The translations under genes and the position numbers were made by a program. Below are positions 1-12,318 of a DNA stretch of 64,000 bases, piece by piece (the stretch's first letter is position 1; every line of letters starts with the position of its first letter). Below the pieces are notes generated by a model that had not been told where the DNA came from, searched no databases, and saw only the letters and a program-made list of their open reading frames with translations. Source of the stretch: Patiria miniata. Taxonomy: Eukaryota > Echinodermata > Asteroidea > Valvatida > Asterinidae. The DNA lies in NCBI RefSeq assembly GCF_015706575.1, contig NW_024037065.1:2046001-2110000 (forward strand), in the 5' to 3' direction.

Positions 1-882
1 TCAACCCCTGCTTGATCAACCGATCAAGGACAGTACCAAGCCTCTCTACATGTTCCTCAAAGGTTCTTGAAAATACTAGTATGTCGTCAAGATACAGGAC
101 AAGCTTGGACATATTCATATCCCCGAATATGTGCTCCATAGTCCGCTGAAACGTACTTGGGCTGTTACACATCCCCTGTGGCATTCTGTTGAAAGCAAAC
201 AGTCCCCAAGGGATTTGGAAGGCTGTTTTGTCCACCGAGTCAGGAGCCATGGCTATTTGGAAGTAGCCATGAGCGAGGTACAATGACGAACAATACTTAG
301 ATCCCCCAAGCGCCTCTAAGGTTTCATCGATCCGAGGTAGCGGAAACGAGTCCTTCACTGTGATCGCATTTACCTTTCTGTAGTCGATACAGAGGCGAAT
401 GGACCCGTCCTTCTTCCGAACAAGGACCACCGGACTGGCATATGGACTAGCTGATCGCCGAATTATTCCCCGGTCAAGCAGATCTTGTAGGAGGTTTCGC
501 ACCTCGGGGACAAGGTGTGGTGGTACACGTCGGTATGGTAAATTCACCGGCTTTTCATCTGTTACACGCACTTCATGAGGGATGAGTTTGCATTCAGCCA
601 GATCATACGGACCTCTGGCAAAGGCGGCATCATGTTTCAACATCATCTCTGCTACAGCTGTAGCTTGTGGACGAGCAAGTCCCTCTAAGCTTATACCAGG
701 AGGTAACAGGTACTCAGTACCATCTGGAAAATGGAACACTTCCTGCGACTCACACGACGGACCCACCTGATTTTCATCATCTTGGTCCTTAACACCAGTG
801 ACCGCAGAATCAGCATGGATGTGAGAGGCTAGGGCCGTATAACCCCCTTTCTCAACAATCATGCTCTGTACGGATCCTTTAA
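1..882 (-). pseudogene. Ty3/gypsy polyprotein fragment, reverse transcriptase, off left edge
   Basis: One minus-strand frame stays open from about 882 to the window edge. Its product begins with a linker region and then enters a Ty3/gypsy reverse transcriptase. Visible hallmarks in order are a VPPHLVPEVRNLLQ-type pre-RT segment, the VRKKDGSIRLCIDYRKVN block, SFPLPRIDETL, LAHGYFQIAM (where most relatives have DLxxGYHQ), FAFNRMPQGM and the catalytic YLDDILVFS box. The enzyme would copy retrotransposon RNA into DNA. An in-frame TGA marks the upstream end of the open frame near 883, so this copy is truncated there. RNase H and integrase, if present, lie outside the window. No matching LTR is visible nearby. 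The family call is firm; whether the copy was ever intact cannot be judged. Confidence 0.85.
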
Positions 883-1382
883 TTCAACTGATATTGCCAC
901 TGCAATATTGAATCAACTCGGGATTCCAACAGACTCTGCGCCGTTGTTGCAAACTACAACATCTAAGCGCGTGTCATTTGAGGAATGTATGCCTGCAATT
1001 CGTCACCGTTTTCACGAAGAGACAAAAGTCTGCCCGTTAAGTGAAAAGCATATTTTGAGAAAATCGCATTTAAAGTTGGTGTCTTTTTCCATCGCGCATT
1101 TTCCTATTACCCAGTACTATTTTTAATTAACCAATGTTACCTGAAAGACCAGATGTTAAATGACTCAAAACTATTAAATTATTTCCAAAAAGAATTAATT
1201 AACATTGCTTAATTAGCAAAGAAACACTTTTGTCTCTTCGTGAAAACGCTAAAATGTGTCTTGCCCTCCCCGCAGTCACTTTTCTCTCTTCGTGAAAACG
1301 GTACGCGCTGTACGCGCAGTGGCGTAGTGGGGTAAAATGCACTTTCGCTCTTCGTGAAAACGGTACGCGCAATACGCGCACC
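883..1382. repeat. Direct repeats of a TTCGTGAAAACG motif
   Basis: No gene is supported here. The motif CTCTTCGTGAAAACG, or its complement, recurs at about 1010, 1236, 1290, 1350 and 1430. Several copies are followed by GGTACGCGC and by a GGTAAAATGCACTTTCGC stretch. These repeats resemble the terminus of the adjacent 2.7-kb element, so they may be stacked or subterminal ends of the same family. Confidence 0.6.
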
Positions 1383-4075
1383 GGCGTTGTGCGGTAAAAT
1401 CATATAGCTCTGGGGCAAAATGCACTTTCGCTCTTCGTGAAAACGGTCAAGTCGAACTAGGGCAGTGTTTTCCCCTACATTCGCGCATTAACCGTGTACA
1501 CAACTATGGGTAGATGAGCAAACGCGCGTTATTTTGCCACTTAGAAGATTTTGGTTTCCGCAATTATGGTCTCTTTTTTGACAAATCGTGGGTTCTCATT
1601 CGTATTCCTCTGCCTTTTTTTTTAAATAACAGATACAGGTTGGTCGGCAAGATGATATGCATTTTTTACTATGTGTTACTGCAGTAGCTGAAGGGAGCTT
1701 TAGGGTTACTCTGTGTTGAAAATATCAGGTCACTTGGACAGTCAGACTGACAGTAACTTTTTTGTTTACATTCGTACAGTTTTTCTTTCATATTTTTCGC
1801 CACCAAAGTAACTACAAGAGGAGCCTTCAGCTTACTGATGGAATATTCATTTTGTCTGATACCATAAACGGAAACAGAACAAAAGGAAGTTTTTGTGACA
1901 GTGACAGTACTGGATTGCCATTTACCCTTTTTTAATGCACCTTATTTTGGGGGAGGCGTGCGTGAAACGATGGAAAATTTGGCTTTAAATGAAGATGTTT
2001 TGAGTAATGAGTTGACCTGCTACACCGCTAAAACATGCTATTTTGATCATTTTTTATGTCTCATAAGTGCACTCTGAATGAAAACATGTAAATTATTTCA
2101 AAGTGTTTCTGTTCATCATTAAACTTCTTGTAACAATGTATACAGAAAACGATCAAGAGAAGTACTCAGAAAATAAAACTTCGTCAAAAAGCAACATGCT
2201 TATGTGAAGATTTCAATTGCCAGGAGGACATTTGGGAAGCTTGCACAAGTGCTTTGATCATTTGTTATTAATAATAATAGCTTCTATTTGCGGTATGATT
2301 TTCAAATGGGGGAGGGGCATTAATAAAAGGCGGCACTTCCTCAGAAAAAAAGGCACCTCCCGTCGGTGTGAAGGGAGAGAAAATTGTGAAACTGTTTTCG
2401 TTCACATTGCAAAAAAAAGTTACCCGCAACAAAATTACTAATACCAAAATACACTTTTTTAAATGTTTGCGTTAAACTTTTTTTAACATTTTAATTTCCT
2501 TACTCAAATAATTTACAGTATGCTAGCCTTTTCCTGCCTTTTTTTTTCACTTGAGAGAGACATTCGGCCTCAAGCACACCCCGGCAGTAACCTCTCTGGG
2601 TTCGCCCTTAAATTTGACTAGCTAAGCCTATGCAAAGGGACCATTTTTTATCGTGAGAGGGGCGATGTTGCTTTTGATGGCCGGTTAGTAGCCATTTTTT
2701 AGCGCATGAGGAGCACTATTACATGTTTTTTACAGGCCAGTTTTCCATCTTGAGAGGGGCACACTATAATAATGTTGCGAGCAGGGTACTACTTGTTATG
2801 CTTTTGAGGGGCAGTTTAACATCTCGATAAGTTTTTGGGAGAGGAACACTTTTGTTTTTGATAGCCAATTTCAAATCTCGAGAGGGGCACAATATTCTAT
2901 TATTGCGAGAGGGGTACTTGTGCTTTCGAGTGATAGTTTTCCTATCGAGAAGTTTCACAAATCTGGAGAAGGTTCACGCAAGGGTTATTGTGTTTTTGAG
3001 GAGCAATTTTTCATTACATGAGAGGAGACAATATTTAAGCGCAATCATTATTATGCTTTCATGACTTCGTAGGGGCAGTTTTGTTTTCATCTCGAATGGG
3101 CACATTTACGACCCGGAGATGGGCACTTTTGTTGCCCGGGGGGGGGGGGGCAAGTTCCCCCTTCTCCCTAGTTCTGCCGCACCTTGGTGCCACATTTCAC
3201 GTCTCCTCAATCTTGTAATATTTTAATACGGAAAGCAAGAAGTGCTCTTAAGACATGGATTAAATACATTTGTACATTTCTTCTCATTTGCCAATTGCCT
3301 GCTCATGACGGGAGGTGTTCCTTTCGTATGGACAATTCCGTAAAAAATGAACCCTTTAAGCTCCCTTCCTCTCATTGAAATAAAACAGTTCATTGCTATA
3401 CTGATATTATTAGTGGATACAACAACCATTTAATTTAGAACTGGCTTGAATTAAAGCCGAATAGGCCTATATCATTATTTATCAAGGTTTCTGGACTGAA
3501 CTTTAAAAAGGTGGTTGTGTTTACAATTACATAACGTGAACATTACATGAATGTCTTTATTATTATTCTTGCACTAAAAGAAAGCTGATGAATTGGGCTT
3601 TCATATCCTAGATTTTGAAAGTGCTACATGCAGAACTTATTATACTTTGTTTCACGAAAGCCAAACAAAAAACACAGTAAAATGAAAATGGCAAATGGCA
3701 ATCCAGTGCGGTCACTATTTTTGTAATGAAAACTTCATTTTGATAATATTTTGCGTTCATTGTATGAGACAAAATGAAAAATGTATCAGTAAACTGAAGG
3801 GTCCTCTTGAAGTAACTTGATCATAAATGCGTGAAAACAAAACAAATAAATGAGAACAGTTTAAACCCACGATTTGTCAAAAAAGAGACCATAATTGCGG
3901 AAACCAAAATCTTCTAAGTGGCGAAATAACGCGCGTTTGCTCATCTACTCATAGTTGTGTACACGGTTAATGCGCGAATGTAGGGTAAAACACTGCCCTA
4001 GATCGACTTGACCGTTTTCACGAAGAGCGACAGTGCATTTTGCCCTAGAGCTATATGATTTTACCGCACAACGCC
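1383..4075. mobile_element. Non-autonomous DNA transposon with about 210-bp inverted repeats
   Basis: The sequence from 1383 to about 1590 (beginning GGCGTTGTGCGGTAAAATCA) returns as its reverse complement at about 3865-4075, with only scattered mismatches. Both ends then carry the TTCGTGAAAACGG motif, an ACGCGCGTTATTT segment and a GACAAATCGTGG boundary. The 2.3 kb between them has no credible coding frame. This is the structure of a non-autonomous DNA transposon. I could not assign a superfamily: the flanks give no clear target duplication and no transposase is present. Confidence 0.75.
2580..3130. repeat. Degenerate GAGAGGGGCAC-type tandem repeats
   Basis: A phrase like CGAGAGGGGCAC followed by TTTTGATGGCCAGTTTTCCATCT recurs every 60-90 bases with heavy divergence. 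The same phrase is found at 26605-26765 and in the opposite orientation near 38560-38700. It therefore belongs to a dispersed repeat family and not to a coding exon. Confidence 0.55.
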
Positions 4076-6896
4076 ATGATAATATGATGCCCCAAAGCTG
4101 CTAAACCTGCTGGACTGACTGGAATCCTGCTGCTGCGTAATGTGAACGTGTTTTTTTTTTGGGGGGGGGGGGTAGAATCAAGTAATACAGTAAAGGGACC
4201 CTTCTAGGCCCCCGTACAGCTTGTGCTGTATTTAGTCGAACACTCTTTTCAGATGGCATTATCATTTCACAATTGTACGTTGTGGTACCAGACCAAAACG
4301 TTAGTCTTATGTGCTGTGTGCATCTGCAAGCTCAAAACGCTTTTAAACAAAAAATGTGAGGGGGGCCGGTGTATGTCAATTTTAGCAGGAATTATATTTC
4401 CATCTGGACACTGGAGCTGAACATTTTGTTTTAATGTTTTGTTTTTTCATATTTGGTGTGCTACTATTTCTTAAAAGCTGGAGCTTGCCAAAATGAAGAG
4501 CTTATTGTTGATGTGAGAAGAAAACTGAAAACACTGCCTCAAAACATCAGGTGGCCCACAATTGTCAAATGTGTTTTACAGGACATGCAATGCAGTTAAT
4601 ATTTATATGAGGTGAAAAACTTTATGATAAATGATCCAATGTATTTCATTTCTTTTAATAGGATACTATTTCCATTGCATTCCAGTTTGTCAGATTTACT
4701 ATGCTAACACAACTGTCATTTTGGCTTATACAAAAAACGAGTAGATGAGAGGATATACATATTACTTCTGTGGATAATATTTATTTTATAGGTTATACAA
4801 ACAGTAGATATAAGTACACATTTTTGGATTTACTGGTATTATGTTTCCTTAGTTGTTCGGTATAAAGTTGGTTCTGTAAATCAACTGTCCCGAGAAAAAT
4901 ATGGTAGAATATGATGGACATTTTTATGGTTTTTGTCTACATATTACATGTATTTGTGTCATTTCGAGGGTTTTAATCATACAGTGTTCATGATTAATTT
5001 TCTCCTAAATAGCCTACTTCACATTTACAGGTGGACCTGTCTTAGTATTAGTATGAAAAAATGCAATGTACTTTGTCAGGTTTGAGTGTAATAAAGGAAT
5101 AAATGTGTGCTTGGCTTGTCTTGAACAAACTTTTTTTAACATCAGTTGGGCTTTGGAAACTGAATAATGACCCGAGCCGAAGGCTAATACAGCATTAAAA
5201 GCCGTAAAGATTTATCTTCCTCATTGTATAGATTGTTGAATACTTTTATATGTTAAATGAAATACATGTAGTACATGTACTCTCCATAACATGCCAAGTC
5301 CTTAACTACTGGAATCTTTCCAGACGGGTTAGAAGTGGGAAAGGTTACACCGATGCATTGAAAAATTCAGGCCTATTACAGTTTTGTCTAGCTTTTCAAA
5401 AGTGTTTGAAAATTAATTTATAAACACTATCTTTTATTAATAATTTAGTCTTTGTCCTTGTCTGTCCATACCGTAGGTCAGGGAGCAAAAGTGTTTGCTT
5501 CACCCTGTACACGTAGATGCTGTCCTGTTTACATACTGATTGGAGTGTAATTTTTCTTGCTGTAGTTATTTATATTTTGATTTACTTGATTGACAATTGA
5601 CAATGTGTATTTACACAGGTTAACATGGACATAAATGTAATTGATTGGGAAAAAACATGTACATAAACTATTATATAAAATTTGAATAAAAGTGCTTAAC
5701 ACGCAAGTGGTACATTTCTTGAAAACTGGCATTTTATTGTAATTAATTTTTACATTTGAATGATACATCCCTCATTAATCCTGGCCATGCCCCAGTACTG
5801 ATTTTCTTGCACTCTGCATGCAGTGTCCATTATAAACTAAATCAAACAGATGTTTGGTTAAATTCCTCCTCCCCCTCCAAAAAGATGGGACTTTCATCGG
5901 ATACCAAATGTTTCAAAAGCAGAGTTACATGTATTTGATGTTTTCTTGCAAACCCAAATGAAACTTGGCATAGGGCGTAATGAAAAAAAAAAATAATTAA
6001 TTAATAAGTACATTATCCATAAATACCAGGTCAGATTAGCATAATGCCAGCCCCCAAATCAGATTCCAGATGAAAACACATCACTTACAGGGCTCAAAAT
6101 GTCCACTGGACTGTATGCCAGGACCGATGCCAGTAATTTTAGCGTCAGCCCAGTAAATTTCTTGTTTGTTTCCCCAACAGAATACTTTTACTAATTACAC
6201 TGCACTGCATACTATCTTTTTATATAAATTATGCTCAAATGTTGGCCTTGAATATAAATTGCATACATATTTGAGAACTTTTACTTTGTGCAACTTACAC
6301 AATCATTGTGAGGACAATTCAGTTGCCAAGAAAGCTGTTGGCAATACAGAATGTCCTCATTTTGTCTCATATTGTAAACACATTTTTAGCACAGTGCAAA
6401 TTCTCAGCTGCATTAGGCCAAGCAGTCTGCTGGATCGTCCCTGACATGTTAACAATATCATGCTTAAAAAAGATGCCATTTCAATTACTTGATTAATTTA
6501 AAAGCAGCAGTCCCCTAGTGTTCAAGAAACATATTATAAAACTGATCGGCGAAAATATCACGATGTGCCTTACAAGAGAAATTAAGGAGGCCTCTTTATA
6601 CATATATATCATTTTTAAGTGATTACAGTGGAGTAGTCACAGTGGTCGCTAATAGCCGATTTAGAAATCTGTTTCAAAGCGAAACTGTCATTGATTATTA
6701 TCAAATTTCATTGGACATACAGGTGTAGGCAATAGGAATATTTCTGCAATGAATATTTTTCAAGGGAAGGCACAGCACAGATATTGAAAAGGTTTCAAGT
6801 AGAATTTCTAAACATTAACTCTAGATTATTTTAGAAACTTTGTGCAATGTTTAGCAATACATGTACTGAACCTTCTGTAGCTATACATGTATGCTC
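4076..6896. other. Gene-poor interval
   Basis: I see no supported gene here. The interval is AT-rich with short stop-riddled frames, a poly-T/poly-G run at 4148-4171 and scattered TACATGTA microsatellite fragments. Confidence 0.6.
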
Positions 6897-8055
6897 TCAC
6901 TTCCCAAAAATATGTTGCCGGCTTAGTGTTTTCAGCGTTGCCTGGATCCATTTCAACATATCAGGAACATTGAGATCCCCAAGCTCTGATGATGGATAGC
7001 TAGGGAAAGCAAAGGACTGTCTACCTGGATGGTGTTAAAATATTTTGCCATCAAGCATTTCCATTGCTAGTGCAATAACATCCTTCTTGTTATCTGGCAT
7101 TGCATGCTTCCCGGATTGTTTCTTAACTGATGTCTGCTCATCAAGTCCACAAAGAATCTCATTTATTACCTGGGCAGCGTGACTAACCCTATCTACACTT
7201 TTGGCACTGATTTTTTCCTCTTAGAGCTTTGCATTGTGTCTTGAAAACTCTATTATGATGTTCCATCTCACGATCAACTTCGATGTTACCATTGACTTTC
7301 CCTGTTTTGTTGACAAACCGATTCCAGACAAGGGAATGTGACAGCTGTGGTGAGAAAAAGCAATGAACCTGTGCCAGAAGCCTCAGAACGTGGAAGCTGT
7401 ACTTGTGTTTTCCAGCAGCTTTGAAATGGAGGAGGAAGTATTTGTATATTCTCATTAGCCGTTCACCGTCCCCAAGTCTCCTGGCATCACTGAAATTCAA
7501 GGCAAGGAGTCCCATACTTGCCGCAGAACGCGCATAATTGAACACGTCATCCTGATCAGTGTTTTTATCAGATGAGGTACTTAACTGGGTTGTATGTGCA
7601 CCATGTTTTGCTGTGATGTGCTTTCGCAGACCACTCTTCGATTTGTAGATCTTTGTGCAATGTTTACACTTGAACTGAGGAGCCTGTGAGCTTAGTTCAT
7701 CGTTGGAAGGGATAACATACTTGTCCGCCTGTGAGCTTAGTTCATCGTTGGAAGGGATAACATACTTGTCCAAAATGTCAGTCATAGTTTGCATGACATA
7801 AACATTTCTGTCATGATGGACCTGGAAATTGAAAGAGTTCTGTTTAGGCTCATTTGTTGCGTTGTGCATCCCAAAGAAATTCATTGCAGCTGCAATAATC
7901 AAAGACTTTGTATAAGTTTCGATCAAGTCGGTGGCCGCATTTATATTTTTCATGGGATCTTTTGTCACATTTCTTGCTTCTAAGAAGTTTCTAGCATTGT
8001 ACAGAGTTCCCTTTTCTCCACTTGATGATGAATCAAAAAGGTTCTTCCAGATAAC
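6897..8055 (-). pseudogene. DUF6589-like gene, last exon (decayed), with C2H2 finger
   Basis: This is the 3' exon of a minus-strand gene whose upstream pieces lie at 8871, 9515, 11009 and 23497. A good acceptor precedes GTTATCTGGAAG at 8055. The product carries the family landmarks TYTKSLIIAAAMNF, LNFSDARRLGDGERLMRIYK and FVNKTGKVNGNIEVDREMEH. A C2H2 zinc finger (CKHC-x12-H-x4-H type) sits just after a duplicated 15-residue segment. The frame breaks near 7213 in an A-run. The continuing homology in the next frame meets a TAA near 7040 before ending at 6897. From memory this matches the DUF6589 family, widespread in cnidarians, molluscs and amphioxus and of unknown function. I treat it as a pseudogene because of the breaks here and upstream. 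Confidence 0.65.
7682..7771 (-). repeat. Two perfect 45-bp tandem copies inside an exon
   Basis: The 45-base unit beginning GCCTGTGAGCTTAGTTCATC is repeated exactly twice. The unit length is a multiple of three, so it adds 15 residues to the product (around the motif YVIPSNDELSSQA) without shifting frame. Perfect identity means the duplication is recent compared with the decay elsewhere in the gene. Confidence 0.9.
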
Positions 8056-8870
8056 CTACAGGAAAGAGAACATGGAAATTCTATAAAAAGGCAATCAATT
8101 AAATATTTTATAGCAACATCAAAATAGAAGATTGTCATCCTTGCACATCTTGGAAAATTCACCATTTGAGAGTAAGATGCAAATTTGAACTTTTTTGAAA
8201 TCTTACCCCATGCTTTAACAAAATTGGATTTAAAATTAGCTTTTGCATTTAGCCCAACATGAGTAGATACTGATACATGCTTAAATTTATTTGTAGGTGA
8301 GAGTTATATCAATCTCATTAAAACTCTTAAAAGTTACTAAAGTGCTGAAAGTTTTAAAAGTCCATAGGTCATCTTGATTGGAATCAAGTGTACAATCAAT
8401 TTGGCTGTTAATTTTAACCCAAGCTTCGCCTTATCCTTAGTACTAAAACAGAGATGTGAACACTTGCATTTTTTAACTTCTGTCGGTTGTCATCGTTCAT
8501 TCATATGCAGGGGGAACAAAGAATAAATGAATGTGGTATTGGTGTGAATGGGAAAGAAAGGCTGATAATGGGGATGGTGAGGGGGAACAAGTAGATAAGA
8601 AAAGCGGTAAAATTGAATATGATGTTAGTTTAAATGGGGGGTGGGCTGTTCATAAATTGAGGGGAGGGAACAGGTGAATAAGGATGAGGGTGACAATGAA
8701 AGTGGAGCTAACCAGGCCTATAGTTGGTTCGTGGTCCTGTGCAATGATAACTTCTTATTTTTGTTGGTGGGGGGGGGGGGGCCTGGGAAAAATGTTTATA
8801 TAATGTGAAAACAATCATGCCAAAAAGTAAACAATGCAAAGGAAATTTGTATAATTCCGTGATTACTGAC

Positions 8871-9125
8871 CTCCAAGAAATTTGCATGTGCATGAAAATC
8901 TGCGATGACAGGCATGAGTCCCTCAAAGCGTGAGCTTGGTGAACTTGAATTCTGCTGCTGTTCTTGACAATTGCTTTCAGTTTCACAGGTTAGTAGATCT
9001 CCAGCACTAATGACTTGACTTACATTGTCAGTCCCATGCCCTGGAACGTACTTGTGCATATAATGCATGGTCTTGAGAATGCCTTCAACTGTATTTTCAT
9101 TCTACATGATGACGCCAAGATTTAC
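8871..9125 (-). pseudogene. DUF6589-like gene, internal exon with premature stop
   Basis: The exon is bounded by an acceptor before GTAAATCTTGGC (9125) and a GTCAGT donor below 8871. The product has the family segment ending in FEGLMPVIADFHAHANFLEV, which directly precedes the VIWKNLF start of the next exon. A TAG codon interrupts the frame near 9101, eight codons into the exon. The 8056-8870 interval is the intron and holds a poly-G run at 8766. Confidence 0.6.
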
Positions 9126-9514
9126 CTAAGGAAAAATACAATTCGAACATTTTGGTCTTAAAAAGAATCCCAAGGAATCAGCCATAGTACATGGCACTAT
9201 CCCCAAAAAAGAAGAAAGGTTGTTCAAGGAATATCACCTTTTCAGATCATTGTGCTTTCTGTTCCATAAACATTTAATACACATAGGCCCCACTGCATGG
9301 ATGGATAGGTGTCATGAGTTTGTAATCTAATGTTATTTGTTAATTGGTCCATCCTAAGATTACATTTTCAAATCAACAAATTTATGCTAAATGAAATATA
9401 ACTTATAAAGATTGGCTAATTGATTGATCAAGATTTGTCTAATAGGTCCACAAGTGAGAACATCATAATATTTGATGTATATTAAATTAATTATCGAAAT
9501 TATGATCCAATTAC

Positions 9515-10477
9515 CACTTCTGACTTTTGTTTCGCCTCCGACGAGTACTGGTGGTGTATGTTGTGAGGCAACTCCTGCTTTATCCATTCAAGGGCGGGAA
9601 GGTGATCTCCGATGATATGGCCAATAAGAGCAGCCCAGTTCTTCTTCAAGATGCTGTTGTCGAAAGTGGATGGAAGAAAGGTTGATAGCTCAGTGTCACA
9701 AATATGACTTAGTGGTTCACGGTTGGGCAGAGATGTTGTGACACGGTTTTTAACAGCCATAACATTAACCATGTGATAATCAAATCCATGACGCTGTCTG
9801 GGAAATGTCTAGTACGTACTGTCATATCAACATTGTCCATGACAAGCTGGAACATGGAAGGTTCTTCCAAAGTTTTGTCAACTGTGCCAGCTGATGTGCC
9901 ATCGTGTATGCTTGAGTCTGTTGCCATGGCTGCTGATGAATCATCACTTATGCCTGCTGTAACGCCTAGAGATGAGTCTTGACTTTCCTTTGCCCTCTGG
10001 ACACCTCCTGCCCATTCTGCAGCCACCTTCAAGAAGTGTTAACCCTGTAATTAACTGATGTGAGTTCATTTCCTGAGATCTACAGTTGAAAAGTATAGAG
10101 GCTGCAGTCATGATGGCTGGTGTAAGTGAATCTACAGTCTTTAATTTATTTCTAGATATGTGTGAACTTGTTGCTGATGATTGAAGGACATGAAGAAGAG
10201 TTGGAGCACACTCTTCCATTTCCTGATGTTGAATTGTGAAGTTGAATTTGGATAGTCCTTCGACGGAAGAGTCCCTGAAACTTGACTTGCTTGCTGGATC
10301 ACATATTCTTGCACTTTCCTCACTTATCAAGTTGTTAATTTGATCTGTTGTACCCTTTAGTTGCATGACTTGTCTAATTAAGTGTCCTTTGTCATCATCT
10401 ACTATGGCTCGAATTACAGGAATCCATTTCGATTTGATTTTCTGCCTTTCAGTGATGCCATCCTGATGAATCAAAAC
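9515..10477 (-). pseudogene. DUF6589-like gene, large exon with two frame breaks
   Basis: The exon opens after a TTTTGTACAG acceptor and closes before a GTAATT donor. Family landmarks appear in order: IKSKWIPVIRAIV, TPAIMTAASILFNCRSQEMN, LITGLTLLEGG, then MFQLVMDNVDMTVRTRH, MAVKNRV and STFLPSTFDN. The frame shifts once around 10035 (after LLEGG) and again near 9775. Relatives have roughly a hundred further residues between LLEGG and the FQLV block, so part of the coding sequence seems to be lost or replaced by a Ser/Asp-rich stretch. Introns 9126-9514 and 10478-11008 hold nothing else I recognise. Confidence 0.6.
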
Positions 10478-11008
10478 CTGTACAAAAAATGAAAAGTTCA
10501 TCATCATGAAATGTCATGCCTTAAATTTTTGAGCAGCAGTTTACTTAGTTACAACAATAGTGGGAAATTTACATAATACTATAAATAAAAAATCAACAAC
10601 AAAGCATTTTTTGTGCCAAGCCATGTAGCCTATTAAACAACACTGAACAATCCCAACAAGGTTGTAAATTTTCTGGCATGACACAAGTTGGTATGGGGGG
10701 AATTTTAATGCTGCACATTAGTAAATCTCCAAGGTCAATTCAAGAGCCTATGAGAGGAACTGTTATCAAATTCTTTACCAATGGCTTTCAATTTCTACAG
10801 ATGTTATCAATTGATTGAAAAACTCACAACATGTTCATTATTGAAGGTAAGGTAAATGTCAATGTACAAAACTGCTTAGTACAAATACTAAAAACAAAGT
10901 ATAGGTATTATTTAAACAAGCAGAAATCCATGTATCCTAGTAATTCAAATGAAATTACTCTGTGTTCAGATCAAATGAAACACTGTAGTAAAAAATACCA
11001 CAATTTAC

Positions 11009-11122
11009 CTCAATTGTAGTTGTGGAAGATCCATTGCTGTCAAAGAGAAGCACTGAGTTTGCTTTTCTTGCTGAAGATACAGGGGTCTGTTGATTTTCTT
11101 GAAGAACTCGTTTTCTCTGAGG
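11009..11122 (-). pseudogene. DUF6589-like gene, short internal exon
   Basis: A 114-bp open segment lies between a TATTGCAG acceptor and a GTAAATT donor. Its product is basic and Ser/Thr-rich, opening PQRKRVLQENQQTPVSSARK. This fits the linker seen in relatives between the zinc-binding N-terminus and the conserved core. It reads straight into the exon at 10477. Confidence 0.55.
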
Positions 11123-11713
11123 CTGCAATATTAGATAGGAAATCGATTAGCATTTGATGAGCAAAAACAAACATCTGAAGACTGATTTAAACAACTGCTA
11201 GATTTCTAGAATTCTATTTCAAGATGCAACAGTCATACATGTAAGATGCACACTTTATTTAAAGTTTTGGAAGATATCATTGTGCAAATGTTTAGACTAC
11301 AATTTAAAAATGGATCTTGAAACTTTAAGTAATCACAATGTTCAGATATTGAAGGTTTTTAGGTGGTCTCTCTCTCTATCTCTCTCCCCCTCTCTGCAGC
11401 ACTTTGTATTTTCTTATGGAGGATGGTATTACTGAGAGAGTTGGAGCTTACTGTGTTTGTTTCATTTAAAACTTTTACTGCATTTCGCACTTGATTTGTA
11501 AGAAATTTCTGATGAACTAATATATGAAGGAAGGAAATAGCTAGTCTATACTTTCATTATGAGCTTTGCTGGTATATTTTATTTTGTTTGTACATTGAGA
11601 GTAACTTCCAATTCCCATTTACCATTCCATGTAAATCAGTCCTTGTTTTCAAACTGATAAGAAAGGTTTAAATACTGAATGAGCTCCATAGGGCTGTTCA
11701 GTTTCTCAAGACA

Positions 11714-11719
11714 CCCCAT
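11714..11719. repeat. Left target-site duplication CCCCAT of Polinton element 1
   Basis: CCCCAT directly precedes the AGTAGTGGAGG terminus, and the same six bases follow the ACTACT terminus at 23157-23162. Six-base duplications are the norm for Polinton integrases. Confidence 0.93.
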
Positions 11720-12262
11720 AGTAGTGGAGGTAGTCTTCTTAACACAATTTGACCTTGGGCCTAGAAATAGGTAAAGGTCACATAAATATGTAAATATGGA
11801 AATATGTAGATATAAATATGAATGAATGGGGTTCTGAAATTCCGGGCACAGTTTGACCTAATGAATGGATGGGATGAATAGGGAATAGGTGTGGGTATAA
11901 GGAACCGGGTACAGTTTGACCTATTCTATGGGAAAGATTGCATAAGGTATGGAAAAATATTACAATTTTAGGAGAATATGTATCTATATGTAATTGCAAC
12001 TGAGTGGTGCAATGTGAAAGTACAGCTGGTCGGATCTTTAATCCCCCCAACAATAGACGGGAAGTGGTGTTGTTGTATAACTGTCCATGTGGTCGGTGGA
12101 CTATGGATTGGTGGTTAATCCGATCGATTGCGCACGAGCCTAGTGGGCTGTCGGCACGTTATGTGGGGATTAATACCGGACAATGGGCTGTAAATGGCGC
12201 GCGAATTGGAGGACAGTGTACTACCGATCTCCGAAGTGAATTTCTTGCGACGGCACAATCCT

Positions 12263-12269
12263 TATAAAG
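12263..12269 (+). promoter_or_regulatory. TATA box of the death-domain gene
   Basis: TATAAAG lies 50 bases upstream of the ATG at 12319. It is conserved in the right arm. Confidence 0.6.
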
Positions 12270-12318
12270 TTAGGGAATTTTAGAATAAAAAAAATCATCG
12301 TTCTGAAACAACATCAAC

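Noticed and set aside
12004..12267. 87-codon frame in both arms of element 1
   Set aside because: It begins with GTG, has no family likeness and overlaps the promoter region of the death-domain gene.
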